NCBI RefSeq assembly: GCF_036417845.1
Contig: NW_027118693.1
Location: 3,172,001-3,236,000 of the forward strand
Direction of reading: 5' to 3'
Length of the DNA stretch: 64,000 nt
Origin: Apteryx mantelli
Taxonomy: Eukaryota; Chordata; Aves; Apterygiformes; Apterygidae
The notes under the pieces are model-generated. The model was not told where the DNA came from. It ran no database searches and was given only the letters and a program-made list of their open reading frames with translations. The position numbers and the translations under genes were made by a program. This document shows positions 60,486-64,000 of this stretch, piece by piece; position 1 is the first letter of the stretch; every line of letters begins with the position of its first letter.

Positions 60486-60955
60486 GCATATCGCAGAATC
60501 ACGGAATCGCTGAGGTTGGAAGGGACCTCTGGAGATCATCTAGTCCAACCCCCCTGCTCAAGCAGGGTCACCTAGAGCACATTGCACAGGATTGCATCCA
60601 GGCGGGTTTGGAATATCTCCAGAGAAGGAGACTCCACCACCTCTCTGGGCAACCTCTTCCAGTGCTCTGTCACCCTCACAGTGAAAAAGTATTTCCTCAT
60701 GTTCAAATGGAAGTGTCTGTGTTTCAGTTTGTGCCCGTTGCCTCGCGTCCTGTCGCTCGGCACCACTGAAAAGAGTCTGGTCCCATCCTCTCGACACCCT
60801 CCCTTCAGATACTTGTACACGTTGATAAGATCTCCTCTCAGCCTTCTCTTCTCTAGGCTAAACAGGCCCAGCTCTCTCAGCCTTTCCTCATAAGAGAGAT
60901 GCTCCAATCCCCTAACCATCTTTGTAGCCCTTGGGCATATCTTGGGCATCTGCCT
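60486..60955 (-). mobile_element. CR1 LINE 3' end, young
   Basis: On the minus strand: the last 125 codons of ORF2 fully open ([19 protein letters not shown] through [20 protein letters not shown]), the 3' UTR (GACCAGATGATCTCC-type) and terminal ATTCCGTGATTCTGCG 8-mers. The open frame and close match to consensus indicate a relatively recent insertion. 5'-truncated. Confidence 0.95.
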
Positions 60956-61881
60956 TTAACAGGAGGGGAACAATGCTTCTTCCCAATCTCACCCAGCACT
61001 CACCATGGAGACACCCACCCCTGCTCCCAGCAAAGCTGCTCAGGGAGCCTCGCGAGTACAGCTGTCAGGGCTGAGGTCCAGCTGCTGGGCTGCACCGCGA
61101 GGCAGCCCCAAAGCCCTCAGAAACCATTGCTGAGGGGGGAACTACACAAAGCAAATGATCTTCCCTGTGCTCTTCTCTTCCACCCTGCTCAAAATCTCTC
61201 TTGCCCATATTGGCTGATCAGCTCAGGTGTCCATCTTCTCTCACATCTATCTCACTTGTCTCTCTCAAGCCTGTGGGGGCCTCTCTGAGAGCCCTCTCAC
61301 GCAGTCATGCTGCATGGTGCCATTGATGTCAACTCCTGATCCACACACTGTCAAAGGAAGCATGCAGCCTGTCCCTTCCAAGACAAGTGTTTCAGAGAGC
61401 TGAAATCAGCTGTTTGGTGCAGTGCCCCTCCTCCTCCTTTGGGGAGAAAGGGCTTCTGGCATGATGTGCTCACATAAAGGGAATTTCTTGCCTGGTAGGG
61501 ACTGTGGTTGCTCTTCAGAATAACTTCAGGTGTAGGAGAGACCCTGTCACAGGCTGAGCGAATGCTTGCTCTCCTCTAACTCCCCCCGCAAGCAGGAAAT
61601 GAGCACCTCCGTGGAGCAGCTCACCTCTGTGGTTCCTCTAGAAGGGGCTTCTCTTTAGATACACAGCTTAAGTCTCCGGGAGAACCATATTCTCTCCTTT
61701 CCCTAGTCCTGGAGGCCATAAAGCGGACACAAACACAGTCAGAGAAGGGCCAAAGTCCGTGTTTTCTCTGACAGAAACTTCCTCCACGATTCTTTTATAC
61801 AAGAACAAAAGAAAGAAATGAATCCTCTTTCTTGTAGGTTGCCTTGCTGGCAAAAGAGGAATGAGGGACCTGCGGTGATTC

Positions 61882-62842
61882 ATGGAGAAAGGGGAATGGG
61901 ACAACCGCACATCACCAGTAGAGTTTCTCCTGTTGGGAATGGAGAGTGTCCCCTCACTCCAGACACCACTCTTCCTCCTCTTGCTTATGATCTACTTGGT
62001 CATCGTGTCTGGGAACATCCTCATCGTTGTGCTCGTGGTGGCAGACCAGCATCTGCACGCTCCCATGTACTTACTTCTTCCTGGGCAATCTGTCCTCCTT
62101 GGAGACTTGCTACAGCTCCACCATCCTGCCCCGGCTGCTGGCCAGCTTCCTGGCTGGGGACAGGACCATCTCTGCTCATGACTATATGGCTCAGCTCTAT
62201 TTCTTTGGTTCTTTTGCAGCTACTGAGTGTTTCCTGCTCACGGCCATGGCCTGCAATCGGTACTTGGCCATATGCCAGCCCCTGCTCTATGCAAGCCTCA
62301 TGACCTGGAAGGTCTCTCTACGGCTGGCAGCAGCATCGTGGCTACTGGGATTCCTTCTCACTACAATAGCCACTTTTTTCTTATCCCGCTTAAGGTTCTG
62401 TGGCCCCAAGGCAATGGACCACTTCTTCTGTGATTTTATCCCTTTGCTGGAGCTTACCTGCAGTGACACCAGTGTTGTCAAACTACTAGGTTTCACACTG
62501 TCTCTCTTGGATGTAGTCTCCCCCTTCCTATTCACACTGGCATCCTATGTGTGCATCAGAGCTGCTATCCTGAAGATCCCATCTAGTGTGGGCAGGCAGA
62601 AGGCCTTCTCCACCTGCTCCTCTCACCTCACCGTTGTCACGGTTTTCTATGGCACCCTCACCGTTGTCTACCTGATAGCCAGAACAGCCCCTCTGAGGCA
62701 GCTCAACAAAGTCTTCTCCTTTTTCTACACCGTCCTCACGCCCCTGCTCAACCCTCTCATCTACAGCTTGCGGAACAGGGAGGTCAGGGAGGCCCTCAGA
62801 AAAGTGGTCAGGAATGCTCTGGCTTGTACCCAGAGCTCATAG
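61882..62842 (+). pseudogene. Olfactory receptor, OR11/OR10-like, broken by one 4-base duplication
   Basis: Otherwise complete single-exon OR: ATG at 61,882 (MEKGEWDNRTSPVEFLLLG, NRT glycosylation site), a good acceptor upstream (CTCTTTCTTGTAG, ending 61,837), GNILIVVLVVADQHLH in TM1, then a tandem ACTT duplication at about 62,066-62,073 (TACTTACTTCTTC where TACTTCTTC is expected) that shifts the frame at PMYFF. Everything after it is open in the new frame to the TAG at 62,840: FLGNLSSLETCYSS, AMACNRYLAIC, DHFFCDFIPLL, GRQKAFSTCSSHLTVV and NPLIYSLRN. The TM3 motif is NRY and not DRY. With a single lesion this may be a very recent pseudogene, a segregating null allele, or an assembly error; its partner at 23,264 is far more damaged. 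Confidence 0.88.
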
Positions 62843-63300
62843 CAGTTTTGCACTCCTCTGTACAACACACTGCTGGTTCTGCAAAGTAGTAAAGTCAATA
62901 TGGGAAATAGTAGGCTGCATATTAGGTAACCCCTGAGAGGAACACAGCAATGAGAATATTGGTGGAAAGCAGAAGGGAAGAGAGGATATTAAATCGATTA
63001 AATTGCATGGTTTAGAAGGGAAGGGAAATAATGTCCCATTCTTGTTGCTTCCTTGACAGACAAAGTGGTGTTGCTGTGCATGGGAAATTTTACAATGTTG
63101 TCTTTTTTCTTTTTTTTTTTCTTCCTCCTGTGTTGAGAGGGAATTCATCTGGGGTGAAATGTGAGCAGACAGGGAGGGAGATGGGGAGTGGCAGTACTTT
63201 CCTGACTGCAGGTTCCTTGGATGGGAGCCATTCCCTTCTGCTGTGACCACTTCCAGGGTAGAGGTTGGTGCCTCAGCCTGTAGCTCTCATTACACTACTG

Positions 63301-63414
63301 TCCAACGGAAATGCATATACTGCCCAAACACATGTTGGTGTCTCCTGTCATTTGTGACGGCCTTGAGTCTCCCAGACATTTGTGGGTTCCTGGCAGATAG
63401 CGAGGGGAAATAGT
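63301..63414. other. Unique sequence before the solo LTR
   Basis: About 110 bases with no recognised feature; it does not look like the satellite. Confidence 0.5.
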
Positions 63415-63931
63415 TGTTAAAGAATATTGGACTGAAGCTGTCTAGAGCTGATCGCTTAGCATAACTTGCTTAGCATTAGTAGCTGAATTTGCTGAAGTCT
63501 TAGGCCGCAAGCTGTGAACTTTCTCCTAGATATTACCTAGTTATGGGAAAGAGGGCCCCAGAGCTGGTTCAAGGCGGGAAGATAAAGAAGTTAAAACCGA
63601 GAGCAGAAGCTGCAACCTTGAAAATAGGATAAGAAGCAGCCTGCCTAGAGACAATGAAGGAACCCAATGAAGAAGGGGAAAACCCCAGGTCTAAATATTA
63701 ATATTGGTCCAAACTATCACATGAGGGTGGGAATTTAGATTGTAAGGGTATAATTGCCCAGGGATTTCTTTGTTCGGGGTCTCTCTTCAGAGGCACCCAG
63801 CTCGAGCTGTAATTACTGTACGTGCATCATTAAAATTTGTGTTGTTCCATTCTGACTTTGAACTTTTGCCTCAGCGGGAACCTAGGGTCAGACCCTGTTA
63901 TAGTGGCCAGCGAGCCTAATTGTCCATAACA
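63415..63931 (+). mobile_element. Probable solo LTR of an endogenous retrovirus
   Basis: 517 bases starting TGTTAAAG and ending CCATAACA, so TGTTA/TAACA inverted ends, with an ATTAAA-type signal near 63,830. Nothing retroviral follows; the 65-bp satellite begins at once. I could not see a convincing target-site duplication. A solo relic of a lineage I cannot name. Confidence 0.6.
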
Positions 63932-64000
63932 CCAGGCATATGGCTGCAGTTTGTGGTTGCGAGGTCACTTGGGCCACAGGGCCTGATAGGGCAGTGCTGG
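63932..64000 (-). repeat. 65-bp satellite, minus orientation, entering from the right edge
   Basis: GGCTGCAGTTTGTGGTT, GAGGTCACTT and GGCCTGATAGGGCAGTGCTG are the reverse complement of the unit at the left edge. One unit is visible; the array presumably continues beyond the window. Confidence 0.85.

Larger units (their letters stand above)
59850..63300 (+). repeat. Old direct duplication, copy B (with OR pseudogene)
   Basis: Partner of 21,230-24,640, same orientation. The main structural difference is a CR1 inserted at 60,486-60,955 in this copy only, so that insertion came after the duplication. Confidence 0.75.

Noticed and set aside
1-64000. tRNA, snRNA or other structured RNA genes; CRISPR-like arrays
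   Set aside because: None recognised when scanning by eye; the regular repeats are a satellite without spacers, and the genome is a vertebrate one.

Overview
This window is from a bird genome. It has avian-type CR1 LINEs (ORF2 reverse-transcriptase segments and 3' tails ending in ATTCTGTG-type 8-mers), an OR14-type olfactory receptor of the class hugely expanded in birds, intronless olfactory receptor (OR) coding exons, (CA)n microsatellites and ERV-L-type endogenous retrovirus debris. I cannot name the species. The only protein-coding content I can support is ORs: five open reading frames that could be genes, two nearly complete pseudogenes and one short fossil. It is a piece of an OR cluster bounded by satellite DNA.

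Layout. 1-1,617: a 65-bp tandem satellite, 18 clean units followed by about seven decayed ones. 1,785-3,098: a CR1 cut off inside ORF2. 3,099-15,977: a large inverted repeat with arms of about 4.1 kb of shared sequence around a 3.6-kb spacer. Each arm carries an OR of the OR6/OR6C kind, pointing outward. The spacer ends with an OR14-type upstream module that has no OR14 coding exon behind it and lies just upstream of the right-arm OR. 16,641-17,030: a short OR fossil. 21,230-24,640 and 59,850-63,300: an old direct duplication, each copy holding one broken OR11/OR10-like gene. 30.7-42.4 kb: two more OR6-like receptors, one on each strand, among copies of an interspersed repeat I do not recognise. 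44,601-47,790: the 3' part of an ERV-L fossil. 49,425-50,112: decayed satellite that changes orientation midway. 52,700-55,740: an OR14 gene with its upstream module. 63,415-64,000: a solo LTR directly abutting the same 65-bp satellite in the opposite orientation to the left end.

How it works together. All intact genes would encode seven-transmembrane odorant receptors of sensory neurons, each expressed from its own upstream exon(s) and an intronless coding exon; no operon-like or enzymatic system is present. Duplication by several mechanisms (inverted arms, dispersed direct repeats, recycled promoter modules), followed by decay, accounts for most of the structure. Most interesting are the OR-bearing palindrome, the OR14 upstream module captured next to a different OR family, the intact receptor whose DRY motif has become DTY, and the satellite that brackets the window in inverted orientation.
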